Below, piece after piece: positions 1 through 11,304 of a stretch of DNA of 64,000 nucleotides. The stretch is from Choristoneura fumiferana (taxonomy: Eukaryota; Arthropoda; Insecta; Lepidoptera; Tortricidae): the NCBI RefSeq assembly GCF_025370935.1, contig NC_133497.1:3364838-3428837 (forward strand), written 5' to 3'. The position numbers and the translations under genes were made by a program. Position 1 is the stretch's first letter. Every line of letters starts with the position of its first letter. The notes under the pieces were generated by a model. It searched no databases. It was not told the DNA's origin and saw only the letters and a list, made by a program, of their open reading frames with translations.

Positions 1-488
1 TGGTTAGTGGCATAGAGGTCTATAGATATTTTTGACGCCTTGGTAACGTACAGTCACCAGTATTAATATCTGCCACAGCGGAGCGTGCAAAAATATCTGA
101 CACGTCCTTCCGGCCCTAGAAATAGAGTCGTATCAGATATTTATGCACGCTTGTTGTGTCAGACATTGGTGCTGGTTACACATATGTTTTATGTTATGAC
201 CGGATTTAGGAAAAAAAGTTGGATTATTTGTTTCTCTCAAACGTGTTGTTTGATAATTTATCAAGTATTTGTATATAGAGCGCGTTAATCGTAGGTTTAG
301 TTGTTTATTAGGAGGTAAGATGTGGATGAATAAAATTTGATTTTTATTTTAACTCGTGGTTTTTTTGTTCATTTCCATCCGAAAGTCTATGTCCATACCG
401 TACCGTAATAAGATAAGCTAAAATATATTCTTTGCATAGAAAAGTATGAGACTGTGCCCGCTAGCACGTTTCGTAAGCAACCGTCGCC
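1..488. other. No feature recognised
   Basis: AT-rich DNA with repeated TATCAGATATTT-like words near 60-150. Only short chance open frames. Confidence 0.5.
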
Positions 489-913
489 GCCCTCTGGCCC
501 CAACATTGCCTGATTCGATTTAGAGTCGATAACTTAGCACTCTTATAGGTTTTAAACTTTTATCTACACGGGAAATGAAATGAAATTTATTTGCGGTAAA
601 TGTAGTACATTATAGTTAGGTATATGATGTTATAGGATTTTTTGTTTCATACATTTAGACTGTATAAGTCATGCAAATATTATTTTTTGATACATGCAAC
701 AATAAGGACTCCCTAGTTTGTATCAAAAGATTCTAAGTAGTTGACATTATTCATATATTTAGACCTATATAATCAAGAATATAATATTAAGAATTAATTT
801 CATAATAATGGTAATAATTAAAGTTATTATTACGGGGGATAAAAGTTTAAAAACCTAGAAGGGTGCTAGTTATCGACTCTAAATCGAATCAGGCAATGTT
901 GGGGCCAGAGGGC
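489..913. mobile_element. Short TIR element (MITE), 425 bp
   Basis: Terminal arms of about 76 bp (489-564 and 838-913) are inverted copies starting GCCCTCTGGCCCC, with a few mismatches. The AT-rich core has no open frame. Superfamily not determined; no clear target-site duplication. Confidence 0.8.
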
Positions 914-1578
914 AAAGTTGAAGCAGTTTACGGTATGCGCTTGACGTTCCGTTCCAGACACGTTCCTATTACGGTCATGGTATGATACGGAGTAGTGGGT
1001 AGAGACCTTTTTTTTAATGATTTATTCGTATAAAACTCTCCTGTTTATTTTGTGAGCTCTTAGCTGTAATAATGTTAGTTCATCATTCTGGTATTCTGGT
1101 CAGAAAGACGACAGTATAGGGAATATTACTGCAATTTTATCCCGTCAGAGTGCAGCATGCACATACCATATGTTTATGGTTTATGTTTTTTGAGTATCTT
1201 AAATGTCCGTAGGATGCCGTAATATCATATTATTTCAATTATTTTTTTGGAAATATTGCTCTATCACTACTATCGATGTAAATATAATTTATTTTGTTAC
1301 TTATAAATATGTCCTGATTTCTATAGGTTCTAATACTCTTTGGTCATGATCTGTCATGGCGACAAAGTATAAATAGCACTGACGTTGTCATAGCGGTTTT
1401 TTACGGTTTGTGCTAGTGTCGCCCCCTGCGCAGAGCTTTGCCTAATATGCCCTATTACCGTGTTTAAAACCCTTTCAGTCTGACGGACTGATGGTCCAGA
1501 CTGATGAAAATCAAATGTTTTCAATAATATTCGTCAGTCCGATGTGAATGGCAGAAAATCAGAATGATAAGTCGAGTT
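914..1578. other. No feature recognised
   Basis: AT-rich, with a small imperfect inverted piece near 1,475-1,550 (GTCTGACGGACTGA...TCAGTCC). The expected last tankyrase exon was looked for here and not found. Confidence 0.5.
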
Positions 1579-1701
1579 TAGACTTGCAAGAAAAATCGTG
1601 CAAGTTGCATTACATTGCGGCGCTCGATTGACCACTACAAACTCGTTGGCTTTACGGCCTCGCAATGTAATGCAACTTGCACGACTTTTCTTGCAAGTCT
1701 A
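1579..1701. repeat. Hairpin-forming inverted repeat (41-bp arms)
   Basis: 1579-1619 and 1661-1701 are near-perfect inverted copies (TAGACTTGCAAGAAAA...) around a 41-bp spacer. Could be a tiny foldback transposon or a transcribed hairpin. It lies about 0.8 kb downstream of the last visible tankyrase-like exon. Confidence 0.8.
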
Positions 1702-2481
1702 CACTCGGCTATAGACTGAAGCGACGCCAGAATGAGCGCGTAACCGAAATCTATGACGTTGGTAGGTAGGCAAAAAAAAAGCTTCTTTTAAATATGGGTT
1801 TTAATAAACTCTTATATACCGTTATGTTGGTACAGCGGCTGTGTGGTCGCCGTCCTGAACTATATTATACGTGATAATATATTCGGGGTAAGCCTGAAAC
1901 AAAAAAGTGATTTCAATGGCGTGCTTCATTTCGCAAGTTATGTATGTAAATTTTTTACTGTACACATTAAATTAACAAACAATTGAAAAACGAGAATGTA
2001 TAAAGGCGAGCTTATCCATTTAAAGGCCAACATTATACTTGGTTTGGATAGGTACTTAACTAAATGTAAACAAAACAACGTCAAATGGTGTCAGATATCT
2101 TTAAAGTTAAAAGTAATATGCTTTAGCATAATTGTACATCACTATATCTCTTTATTATCATCCATGAGACTTTGTCGGACGTAAGAATTAACATAATTGC
2201 GAACCTAGGCTATCCTAGGTTAACACAAAGACGTAGGATAGATATAAACGTTCCGACAAATGTTGCTCGGTCTTCGGTTTTCTTATTTTCGCCACTCACG
2301 CTCACAGTCGTTTCACCACTTCTTTCTGTCACACGGCATAAGACGAGGGTAGAAAGATATGGCGCATGAATGCGATCGCTAACGTCAGTGCGTTTGTCAA
2401 TACGGCTTCTAATCACATCTTCAAAATAGCTTGCAAAAAATACTCGCCGAAAATACCTGTTCCAAAAATACCCTCTATTAC

Positions 2482-2638
2482 CTGTTCGCCGCGGTACACG
2501 ACGTGGTCGTAGCAGAATGGTCCGCCAGGGCTTGGGCGACCGGAGACTGAGTGGTGGTCGGGCGGCGCGTGCGCCATTCTTAGCACTCTCGGGAGCTCCA
2601 CCGTGCGGCCTAGTGTCACTCGGCAAAGGAGAACTTGT
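2482..2638 (-). CDS. Tnks: Tankyrase-like exon: C-terminal part of PARP domain
   Basis: Acceptor TTTTCCCAG and donor CAG|GTAATA. It encodes residues 293-345, including LLCRVTLG, RMAHAPP, HHSVSGRP and VVYRGEQ, which align with the tankyrase segment around the catalytic glutamate. That glutamate is Asp here. It enters in phase 2 (AG|A gives Arg) and ends in phase 0. A final exon encoding the last beta strands is expected further left. Confidence 0.9.
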
Positions 2639-5600
2639 CTGGGAAAAGTTTGCAATAGTAGATTTTTCACCATCATCGGCCAATTAGTTCGTTAAAGTGC
2701 CGTTATAGCACAGAGAACAGATTTTCGGTGAGGCCGAAAAGTTCTGGAATGGAGACCGCGCGAAAATGGCAGCGTAGGACGTCCACTAACGAGATGGACC
2801 GATGACTTGGTAAAAGCCGCAGGTTCACGGTGGATGCGGGCTGCTTCCAACCGAAGTAACTGGAGGTATGGGGGAGGCGTATATCCAACAGTGGACGTCC
2901 TACGGTTGATATCATCGGATTATGTCATCATCATCATCACCCCAGCCTATATATTATTAAACACTACATGCGAAACAAAAGTGAAGCTTGAAATATTTTA
3001 AAAAAATTATTAATACTGATTTCCGAAAAATACTAGATAAATACCTGTCGCATATGTAGCAGTCAATGTCCCCATGCGCAGGACAGTAGGGATAACCAAA
3101 CACGTATGGGTTGCTACTGGTACATTGCTCCGCAAAGTATATGCCCGCGCCGAACCTGCCGGCTGGAAGAAAAAGGAAATAACATGTTTAAAATGAAATA
3201 AAAACTGAAATTGAATGAAATAAACTTTATTGCCTAACATGAATACATTTATATATTACACTTTTATACATTTTGATGTTACATTGTGGGTTAAAGATAA
3301 TATTAACAAATATAGACTCAGTTTGGCTCCTATACTAGGAGTAATTTTGGTTGAAGTAGTAGTTTTGCGTTGTGTTCGTATATGTACATTTATATTTATT
3401 TTATTTTATTTAAAGTGAAGGAAGATATCTTAAGGAAACTTGTACATACTTTGATTACAAGAGCGTCGTATTGTATACATAATATGGGTCTAATTGTATA
3501 AGGGCCTACGCTAGCTGGCACGGGTGCACAGAGCGGGCGCTCGCCTGCGGGTGCAAGTACAAGTAAAATCCGTCACACGCGATGCGTGCAGTTAGCGCTG
3601 CTCATAGGTACTGTTTTTCTATCAGCTAGTGTAGATCCTAAAAAAAAGGCCTCTTCGAGTTAACTTACTGATCAGGGAGAGTCGTTCATCGAAGCCCTTT
3701 TGCACGATGGCGTTGATGAAAGGCGATTCGTGGAACAGCAGGCGCTCGTTGGCGCTGCCCGCCTCCGCCGCCACCTCGCGCCGCCGGTGCTGGTAGCGCT
3801 CCCACAGGCGGCCGTTCACTATTTTTTCAACCTGCACAAAGAATAACTATTTAGCAGTCCTTTGCATGCAGAGTGTGACCAGTGAGTCGCGGGCACATGA
3901 AATGGCGGTGGATTATAGAGCTGTAGCCTCTTTAATAGGAGGCAGACGAGCCAGATGAACCTTGGTACTGGCAGCTGATAGAGCAAAGCCAAAAGTCAAA
4001 ATACCTTTATTCAATTAAGAGTAAAGTGTGAAAATTTTAGACTATAACAAGCACTTATGAATGTCAAAAAATCTACTACCGGTTCGGAAAAACCTCTATT
4101 GCGAAGAATCCGGCAAGACAATCAACGAGGCCGCGAGGTATAATCTCAAAGATTTCGTAACGGCGAGTGTAGATTGCTGGTTGCTTTCATACAGAGCCAC
4201 AAGTTTATTTCCGGTGGCTATTTATGTACATTTTATGTTTACTAATTTATGTACATTCTTATGTTGCCGAATTTATGACTATTTAGATGACTACGCTTTT
4301 TGTCACTCTGTGGTGTATTCATATCTTTGACCCTGACTGTATCAGGCTGTAGGAATATGGTACCTCAACCAGACACGGATGTTTTTGGGTCAGAGATTCG
4401 ACTGGCCTAGTGAAAGGCAGTATTTAATTCTAGTGAGGGGGATGATTAATATAGTCCATAGTACAGATGCCGTCTCTAGCCAATATAGCGCCTGTATGCG
4501 ATCATTTCGTTCCGCTGCGCCCGTGTGCAACGCACACCCTGCATCATAGGTATAGCCACCTCTGCGATAGTACCCATTTCTTAAGGGCATTGCCCTATAA
4601 TCCCTCCCCTTCATCCTACCTATGACCCTGTTTAGCTTCTCCACTTAATCCTTGTACCGGCTACGTCTGTGACACACGGTATACAATGTCAAAATAACAG
4701 CGAACCCTGACAAAGAACATGAAGAAAAAGCATTCGTCTAGATGCTATTTCAATAAATACTCGCCGAAAATACACGTTCCAAAAATACTTGCCGAAAACA
4801 CCAGTTCGTAGTTCCTAATTCCACTTGCCTTTAAAATATTGCAGTGCGAGAAGCCCCGGCGTCGGTGAGAGCTCGCCGTCATTTTCATCTCCCTCTCGAT
4901 TACTGCGTACTCGCTCTGACCGCAATCGCAAGTCCCGGACTTCTCGAAAGTTATTTCTACAAGTCTAGTCGTGCAATCTGTTGAATTAAAAAGTAAAACT
5001 TATGTCATCATCATTAGAGATGGGCCGAACACGGGTTTCACCGAATATGAATATTCGGTAAAAATTTTACCGAACCGAATATTCGGCATAATTGATTCCA
5101 AGTAGAAACTAGAAATATGATTCATTTTTAACTGACTTCAAAAAATTAGGTTATCAATTCGGTTGTATTTTTTATGTTTGTTACCTCAGAACTCCGTCAT
5201 TTATGAACCGATTTGAAAATTTTTTTTTTCGTTCGTCTAGGAATGCTTTCAATTAGGTCCCATAAGCACCAAATCAGGATCTGATGATTGGATCCTAAGG
5301 AAATCGAGGGAACTCTTCAAATATTGTAGGAACGCCTATAGTAATTTCGATATATTTAGGAGTAACTCGTGCATTTGCTCTTGAAAATCATCATTTGGCG
5401 AAGTGGAACTGATGATGAAGACCAAATTTGATTTAAAATTTAATTTAATTGAGAAAGAAAAAGAAAACCAATTTTTCCTGAAGATTTAAATGATTTCAAT
5501 CTACAGGAAAGCGGAGAATATATGAGTCTTGAGCTACATTAACTTGTTGTACTGTAAAACAAGTGCTGGTTGGACTCGCGCGCCGAGGGTTTCGTACTTT

Positions 5601-8600
5601 GCAGCTACGTCAAAATATACGCTATTTAAACGGCCGTGCCTGTAAAAATCAAGTCTTAACAGAGCCCTATTTCTAAGCAAAATATATGCAGTGTGGTCAT
5701 TCTATATTGGTTTGTTAAGTCCTTCAAATTTAATTAAATTATTTTTTTATTATTTGTTTTTGTAGCTGCATTTGTGTACACGTCAGTAACAAAGATATGA
5801 ATACAGCTATAAATATTTATACCTGACTTTATTGCCTGAACATTAAGGTTGTGTATACATATTTTTGCCACTTTCTGATCCACTTGCACTTACTGAAGTG
5901 CCTAAGGACACTTTCCTAAATTGCGGAATTTATCATAAAGGAAAATTTCCGGAAATTTCCGAGAACTTTTCCAAACTTTATGGAAACTTTCCGCAACTTG
6001 CACATGTTCCTCAGCGCTCACCCTTGGTGGCAAGCTGCTCCCTAGCGGCCCTCATCAGCCGGTGCCGGTGTCCGTAGGCGGCGACCCCGACCTCGCGCAG
6101 GTCCTCGTGGCTCATCTCCGCCAGCATATCCACTGTTATCTGTTCACGCTCCAACGCCGGCGCCAGCTGCTCCAGCCCAATGCTGGGAACATCATCAATG
6201 TAACAATAAAGACTATTAGCGGTGCAGTTCCCTCCACTCTGTCCTAATGAGGGCTATCGTTTTTTATCTCACTAGATGGCGCACTGTTGCGTGAGGTTTT
6301 TAAGTATGGCTTTCAAAGTCTGTTATTACGGGCATGAAAACAAAGTTTAGATTAAAATCATATTTAAACACCTTAAAACCGTACCATAAAAATATCGAGC
6401 ATGCCACGGTGTTACATAGTCCCCGTTTTGTTCGGAAAAAAGGGAGGACAAAGGTCTCCGAAAGACAAAACTGTCTCAAAACACAGACATTCATTGCCCC
6501 GGATTAATTTCAGATATTGCAAAATATTCACAAAATTATTCTAATTATAAATAAACCCGCGTAGCTCACCCAAAAACTATGAGATTTGACATTTCGGAGA
6601 CCTCACGCTACACTAGCGCCTCTAGCGGCGAATTCATACGCGATAGCCCTTATTAGCTCATACTCTTTCTCCTTTTAATACAAAAATCTACATTGAAAAA
6701 AACTGATAGGTACTACTGCCATCTAGCGTCGATTGGCAGTACTTTAGTGGCGCAGTTCACTCCACTTCATTCTTCTTGGTGCGAGTTTTTTTGCCTCATC
6801 GAGACGACAATAGCCGGATCAAATTATCGAAAAAATCTGACGCACATTCATATTTTTATTCAACGTTTTTGAACTGAACTACTCTCTGACTATACTGGAA
6901 ATTAGTGATACTAGCTCTACCTAACGTTGAGTTGCAGCAGTAACATTACTATGTGTTCTGCTTCGCGATTTCTTATTTGATTTTTTGCCACATACAAATT
7001 ACGTAGGTACTTATAGCAAATATAATTTATTTTCATGTGTCATAAATTTAATCTTACTTGAACGCGAGGACATTCTAAATTACACAGACTTAATTATGAA
7101 TATGTTAGTTCGGCTATTCGACACTAGATGGCACTAAGAATTGAAATATATTAATTTTTATCCGACGATGGTAAAGCCAAAATAAAAGGAAAGATAAAGA
7201 TTACAATTTTATACTTAGGTAGCAGTCAATTATGTATTACTATAATAAAGATACTATCTTAATTTGTTCGTATGTGTGTACGATTTTAAATATTCATCAC
7301 AAATAGAAATCTAGGCTACAAATCCCTCATACGCTACACTATATTCAAGGGTGTCGCAGCCGGTGGCCCATGAGGGGGAAGTTTATATGGAGAATGAGAA
7401 AAGTATGAATTGTAGGTAAAATCGAGAGAACAAAGCTTTTCACTTGTAGTACGAGCCTTATATTTACGGAGATAGTAATAACTTTGGTTTGGTTGCTTTA
7501 CATTAGGCAACTTTTTTAGAATCTCTAGGGGCAGCTGCCCCTCCCTGCCCCCCCTCGGCGACGGCCTTGACTATATTCCGGGAAAGAAATTCATCAATAC
7601 ACAGAAACAGTTAATTATTACCTGTCAAGTAAAGTCCGCAGCGTGTTAATATAGAGTACGGAGGCGCTGCGCTCCGGGACATTGCCCAGTTGTTCGCTTA
7701 TAACCCTCTCCCGGTAGGCGCTCGGCAACTCCTAGAGAAAAGAGAGGTTAGCTTAGCGGTTGTGCATAGACTACGACATACTCGTAATATCGAAAATACA
7801 AACTGAGACATGGATGCACAGAAAAACCAGAAAAAGAGACCAGCGCTGGGAATCGAACCCAGGTCCTCAGCAATCCGTGCTGCGTGCTATAACGTGCTGC
7901 CCTACACCACCGCTGGACAGGAATTTTTCCTATGCATACATATCTCAGGTTGCTTATTTCTACTACGCTACTTATGCAGCAGCACTAACACTATTTCACG
8001 TGATACCCGTAAAAGTAACAAATTTGGAGTTGAAATAAAAAAAAATACAAAAAGACTCCAAAAAAAACAATCATACTCGTAATACTTCATTACGCAATAG
8101 ATACCATTTCAAATTCAAATCTCAAATTTCAAATCATTTATTCAGTAAATAGGCTGCCAAGAAGAATGCGCCGCAAGAAACTTGGCAGTCTTTTTTCTAT
8201 AATAAAATAATTAAAATACTTATAAACTACAGTAGGTATAAAATTAAAGAATAAATTACATGAAAAGAACAATAATAATACACGGATGTACTCGTATGGG
8301 GTCTCTTAGTTACAAAACTAAAAATAAACATGTACCATCAGCCAAATATGTGGTCTACCACCTTAAAGTTGATAATCGTTTGCATGTCATAAAACAATAA
8401 TGCCAATAGACGTGTCTGTCAACCTGAAAGTTCTACTTTAGAGACATATTCATTTGATAGGAACTTGTTTAAAAATTGGTAGACCACTTATTTGGCTGAT
8501 GGTACCTACACAAAGCTATATCTACGTTCAGTGGAAGTGTAGAATGCTTCCACTGTCATAAATTTAAAAAAAAAACGTGGTTCAATCAACTTTTTGTTAA

Positions 8601-9323
8601 GCTTGTTGCCATGGTAAGGGCCTTATCACACTAGCGATTTGCGGGCGAATTGAAAGCGAGGTTGATTGCTTAGTAGCGACATCTCTTGTCCGGGTGAGCG
8701 GTTAGTACCGAAGGAATGTTGACGTCTCTCGATGAGAGCCAAAACATAGATGCTGCTAGTGTCGCTGCTTAAGTGACTAGGAAAAAAGGCAGGCTGAAAT
8801 GTGTGGTGCATGGGAGAAATTTGTGGTTAGACTCCTGTCCAGTGGTGGTGTAGGGGTACGGCACGCAGCACGGAATGCTGAGGACCTGGGTTCGATTCCC
8901 AGCGCTGGTCTCTTTTTCTGGGTTTTTTTCTAGGCATCCATGTTTCAGTTTGTATTTTCGTTGGATTTCACGGAATGACCGTAAAAGTAACAAATTTGGA
9001 GTTGAAATAAAAAATGCAAAAAGACTCCAAAAACCACTTAATTGAAACGAATCAATTAACAAAATCCTACTGTCATTACATGATATGTTCTTGTATCCGT
9101 GACCTCAACCCTGGCGGCACTACCTAAATTGTATTGTGAGTATTACCGGTGGTGGTAGCTCCACACAGCGGCCGCTGGGCAGCAGCTGACCGGAGTGACA
9201 CGACGGCGCGTTGGCAGAAACTACAGGTATCGGCTCAGTTGCTGACATTACTGGTACGGACAGCAACGGATTGCCAAGTAACTGCTTCCTAGAAGGGATG
9301 AGTTCTTCAGCCTCAGTCGTATC
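2482..9323 (-). CDS. Tnks: Tankyrase-like poly-ADP-ribosyltransferase, partial gene (7 exons)
   Basis: Seven minus-strand exons join in frame with matching phases: 9147-9323, 7622-7731, 6022-6182, 4829-4977, 3669-3831, 3045-3162 and 2482-2638, together 345 codons. The order is a Ser/Pro-rich linker (residues 1-96), a SAM domain (about 96-150, with AYGHRHRLM), then the PARP catalytic domain (about 160-345). Tankyrases PARylate partners such as axin and telomere or spindle proteins, and the SAM domain polymerises. The tankyrase-specific zinc site is intact (C280, H283, C288, C291), as are the nicotinamide-pocket tyrosine Y262 in FGAGIYFAE and the GEQ at the end. Two key positions are changed: His-Gly is His-Glu (H233-E234), and the catalytic Glu position is Asp (D337). 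The last exon lies beyond the left edge. No ankyrin exon was found up to ILF2. Family assignment is firm; activity is doubtful. Confidence 0.88.
2774..2915 (+). mobile_element. RTE-type LINE C-terminal fragment
   Basis: A plus-strand frame reads GRPLTRWTDDLVKAAGSRWM then RAASNRSNW, the typical tail of RTE-type LINE polyproteins. It is truncated, within the tankyrase-like gene's intron between the exons at 2482 and 3045. Confidence 0.75.
3045..3162 (-). CDS. Tnks: Tankyrase-like exon: FGAGIYFAE and zinc-binding loop
   Basis: Acceptor CTTCCAG and donor ACAG|GTATTT. It encodes GRFGAGIYFAEQ, then a Cys-x2-His-x4-Cys-x2-Cys loop (CPAHGDIDCYIC). This matches the zinc-binding motif that distinguishes tankyrases from other PARPs. 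Confidence 0.9.
3669..3831 (-). CDS. Tnks: Tankyrase-like exon: NAD-binding H-x motif
   Basis: Acceptor TTGTGCAG and donor A|GTAAGT. It encodes GRLWERYQHRRREV, ANERLLFHESPFINAI and KGFDER. The family has His-Gly at the NAD-binding step; this exon reads His-Glu (codon GAA). Starts in phase 0 and ends in phase 1. Confidence 0.9.
3838..4828. other. Intronic stretch with one odd open frame
   Basis: Mostly unremarkable intron. A minus-strand frame at 4390-4644 reads NGYYRRGGYTYDAGCALHTG with a basic start. It looks protein-like but has no splice context and no recognised family; probably a repeat remnant. Confidence 0.3.
4829..4977 (-). CDS. Tnks: Tankyrase-like exon: start of PARP domain, GC donor
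   Basis: The exon is divergent but recognisable from VIEREM, SSHRR and NILK, which line up with the tankyrase stretch just before the LWERY motif. The acceptor is TTCAACAG. The donor is AAG|GCAAGT, a GC-AG intron. With this donor, NILK joins VEKIVN of the next exon at exactly the family spacing, which supports the unusual splice site. Confidence 0.75.
4985..6010. other. Intronic repeats, including ATTCGG palindromes
   Basis: 5,025-5,090 carries repeated ACCGAATATTCGG-type palindromes, as seen at hAT-like element ends. 5,110-5,480 is repeat-like AT-rich DNA. 5,921-5,996 is a self-complementary TTTCCGGAAATTTCC-rich stretch ending close to the SAM exon donor. No coding exon was seen. Confidence 0.4.
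6022..6182 (-). CDS. Tnks: Tankyrase-like exon: SAM domain
   Basis: It encodes IGLEQLAPALEREQITVDML followed by LAEMSHEDLREVG and AYGHRHRLM, a full SAM domain closely matching the tankyrase oligomerisation module. Acceptor TTCCCAG and donor G|GTGAGC. Phase 2 in, phase 1 out, and both agree with the neighbours. Confidence 0.92.
6246..6654 (+). mobile_element. MITE with AATGAGGGCTATCG termini (copy A)
   Basis: Begins AATGAGGGCTATCG and ends CGATAGCCCTTATT. The internal sequence includes CTAGATGGCGC near one end and CTAGAGGCGCTAG-like sequence near the other. Further copies lie at 18,221, 24,000, 26,136 and 31,487. In the tankyrase-like intron. Confidence 0.8.
7622..7731 (-). CDS. Tnks: Tankyrase-like exon: pre-SAM linker
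   Basis: It encodes ELPSAYRERVISEQ...LRTLLDS. The final AG joins the C of the SAM exon to give Ser, producing LLDSIGLEQL, equivalent to the start of SAM in other tankyrases. Acceptor CTCTAG and donor CAG|GTAATA. The upstream half has no clear counterpart in vertebrate proteins. Confidence 0.75.
7790..8075. mobile_element. tRNA-derived SINE fragment
   Basis: The reverse strand shows a tRNA-like head with B-box GGTTCGATTCC at about 7,850-7,862. A separate end, AACAAATTTGGAGTTGAAAT, lies at about 8,018-8,037. The same pieces recur at 8,830-9,045 in a different relative orientation, and a tail-like piece is at 34,885-34,945. Confidence 0.6.
8332..8505. mobile_element. 174-bp MITE, TIR GTACCATCAGCC
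   Basis: Perfect terminal GTACCATCAGCCAAATA and its inverse, with GTGGTCTACCA subterminal. A second 174-bp copy is at 35,338-35,511. No coding capacity. Confidence 0.88.
8830..9045 (+). mobile_element. tRNA-derived SINE
   Basis: The head has an A-box-like TGGTGTAGGGG and a B-box GGTTCGATTCC (8,889-8,899), followed by a non-tRNA body and a tail near AAAAAGACTCCAAAAA. It is not a functional tRNA: stems are imperfect and it is fused to a SINE body. Confidence 0.7.
9147..9323 (-). CDS. Tnks: Tankyrase-like exon: Ser/Pro-rich linker (5'-most seen)
   Basis: 59 in-frame codons, phase 0 at both ends: DTTEAEELIPSRKQ at the start and GRCVELPPP at the end, then ELPSAY in the next exon. Composition fits the low-complexity linker between ankyrin repeats and SAM. 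The acceptor (TTGAGTTAG) has a weak pyrimidine tract, and an in-frame TAG overlaps it, so translation cannot start further upstream without splicing. Confidence 0.6.
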
Positions 9324-9361
9324 CTAACTCAAATGTTACGATTCACCGTGGTACACCTGTA

Positions 9362-9815
9362 AAAAATATTTTTTCATCACACTTGCTCGTAAACAGCGTC
9401 GTAACATGCAGGCTACCTTGGTTGCAACCCGCCAAATAAAACCCTCGACCTTAATGTGCTGTCATGAAACACGTGTCGGTAAATGAGTCATTGCGCGTAC
9501 TGATGGTGCTGCGCGCGCTGCTGCAGCAGCACCACATGCACACGCGGCTCAGGCACATGCTGAGGGAGGGGAGGGGAGGGCGGCGCTGCCAAGAGCGCAG
9601 CCTATGATATCGCAAATATTTGGAAGAATTATATTTTTTCTTTTTAGAAATATAAATTTTACTCGCAAATGTGATGAAAAACATTGTATGTCGCACGGGC
9701 GGTACTAGAATTACGAACATCGACTCATTAAAGCTCTCAGTCTTCGACTTCGGGCTTCTAATAGACTCTCGTTCGTAATTCCTTATTTACCGCCCTTAAG
9801 ACACAATGTACTATT
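9362..9815 (-). mobile_element. Repeat family with TTTTTCATCACA ends (copy 1)
   Basis: Reverse-complement relative of 27,530-27,943 and 38,513-38,945. It combines two inverted-repeat modules: one bounded by TTTTTCATCACA-like ends, and an outer one with TAAGGGCGGTAAATAAGG. The GC-rich core contains an open stretch (SLRVLMVLRALLQQ), probably fortuitous or captured. Confidence 0.65.
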
Positions 9816-10660
9816 TCACTTCTCATGCTCGTAGTTTGGTATGTATGCTGGATCTAGGCGACATAAAATGAGTTTTTATGCTCTAGTGCATAAAGTAAAA
9901 TGATCGTCTAAGACCAAGGTAATCAGGAGTCAACAGCCACCAACAAAAAAGTTTCTACGTATTTTTTTAAATAATTTTTAATTTATATAAAAATAAAAAT
10001 CAATCAAATCTACCAAAATAAATCAATAGATGTAATAAAATATAATTATATAGGTGGTTAGAGAGCCGGCTGACTACCAAGCTTGGGGTTACGGGTTCAA
10101 TCCCCGGTTGGGGCAGATTTGTATGAAAAATACGAATGTTTGTTCTCGAGTCTTGGGTGTCTAATATTGTAGTTAACACGTTCGGCCACAATGACACAAC
10201 GTCTGTGGGATATGCTAGGCATAGCGTAAGCGCTTAGTGGATCATTGCCGGGCCCGAACGTGCTAAGTATGTCTCTATTGAAGTATGTTTATCCATTGAC
10301 AGTACCCTTAACACAAGATTTATATTTTGGGACTCAAAGTCAATTAAAATATCTTTATTCAATTTAGGCTATAACAAGCACTTATGAATGTCAAAAAAAA
10401 ATCTACCGTTCGGTAAAACCTCAAAAAGAAACTCAACGAGGTATTTTTTGTAGGTTCGCTATTTGAAGGGATCGCTAATGCGGATCGGAATTATTTCCAA
10501 ATATCCCTGTCCATGATATAATCATTAAAATTAATGTCTTCTTGACAATAGATTTGAATTTTACTACTTACTAGGTCAATTAGTGTCAAATGACCCGTGA
10601 TATTTATTTATTTTATCTGCACCCATATAGTAAATCCTTAATTATGCGTTCAAAAACCAT
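9816..10660. other. Repeat-rich intergenic DNA with diverged SINE
   Basis: 9,816-9,990 matches the 57,380-57,560 repeat. 10,050-10,175 is a degraded tRNA-derived SINE (GGTTCAATCCCC). The rest shows no gene. Confidence 0.5.
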
Positions 10661-11304
10661 AGGTAATGACCAGCATTACGACATTGGATTCTATTATGAA
10701 CACGGCTGTATCGTAATGACCTGTATTGTAATGAGATTTCATACATCATTACAGCACGGGGGGCAGACTACCTACCTAGTTCTCGTTAATGCAGGTCATT
10801 CTCAATGGTTCTTGAACACATGATAGTGGATTTAATATATGGATATAGATAAATATTGTATGCAACGTACGTAATTAGGCCTTAAACACTCATGTGACCC
10901 TATTATGAAACTCGGCTACGCGTCGTTTAATAAACACACACTCGTATTTTAAGGACCCCTATTACGATACAGTTGCATAAAATACTATAACAGTATAAAG
11001 TTTAAAAATAAGCAAGTAAACTTACCCAACTTTACTAGAGATTACTCCGTAGTTCTCGACTCACAATGCGAGGGATATGAAGTCGGCTTGCTACACCGCG
11101 TACTGAGCCGATTCGAAAATGACACAGGACTGGCCCACCAGTTGCTCTTCGATTCATTATATACAAACAACCTTTAATTAGCTAAATACTTATTTAAATT
11201 TTTCGTATAAAATCAAGCAATAGTAACTTACTAATTAAATATCAATTAAGAAGCGATCAAGTGCGTCAGAGCACGCGGAGTATGGGTTCCGTAATGACAT
11301 GAAG

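Noticed and set aside
8838..8911. Apparent tRNA gene with A- and B-box
   Set aside because: Box sequences are good, but the stems do not pair as a tRNA and the head continues into a SINE body found elsewhere in the window; treated as a tRNA-derived SINE.
9462..9575. Plus-strand open stretch SLRVLMVLRALLQQHHMHTR as an exon
   Set aside because: The surrounding sequence is a dispersed repeat with relatives at 27.7 and 38.8 kb where the frame is broken.
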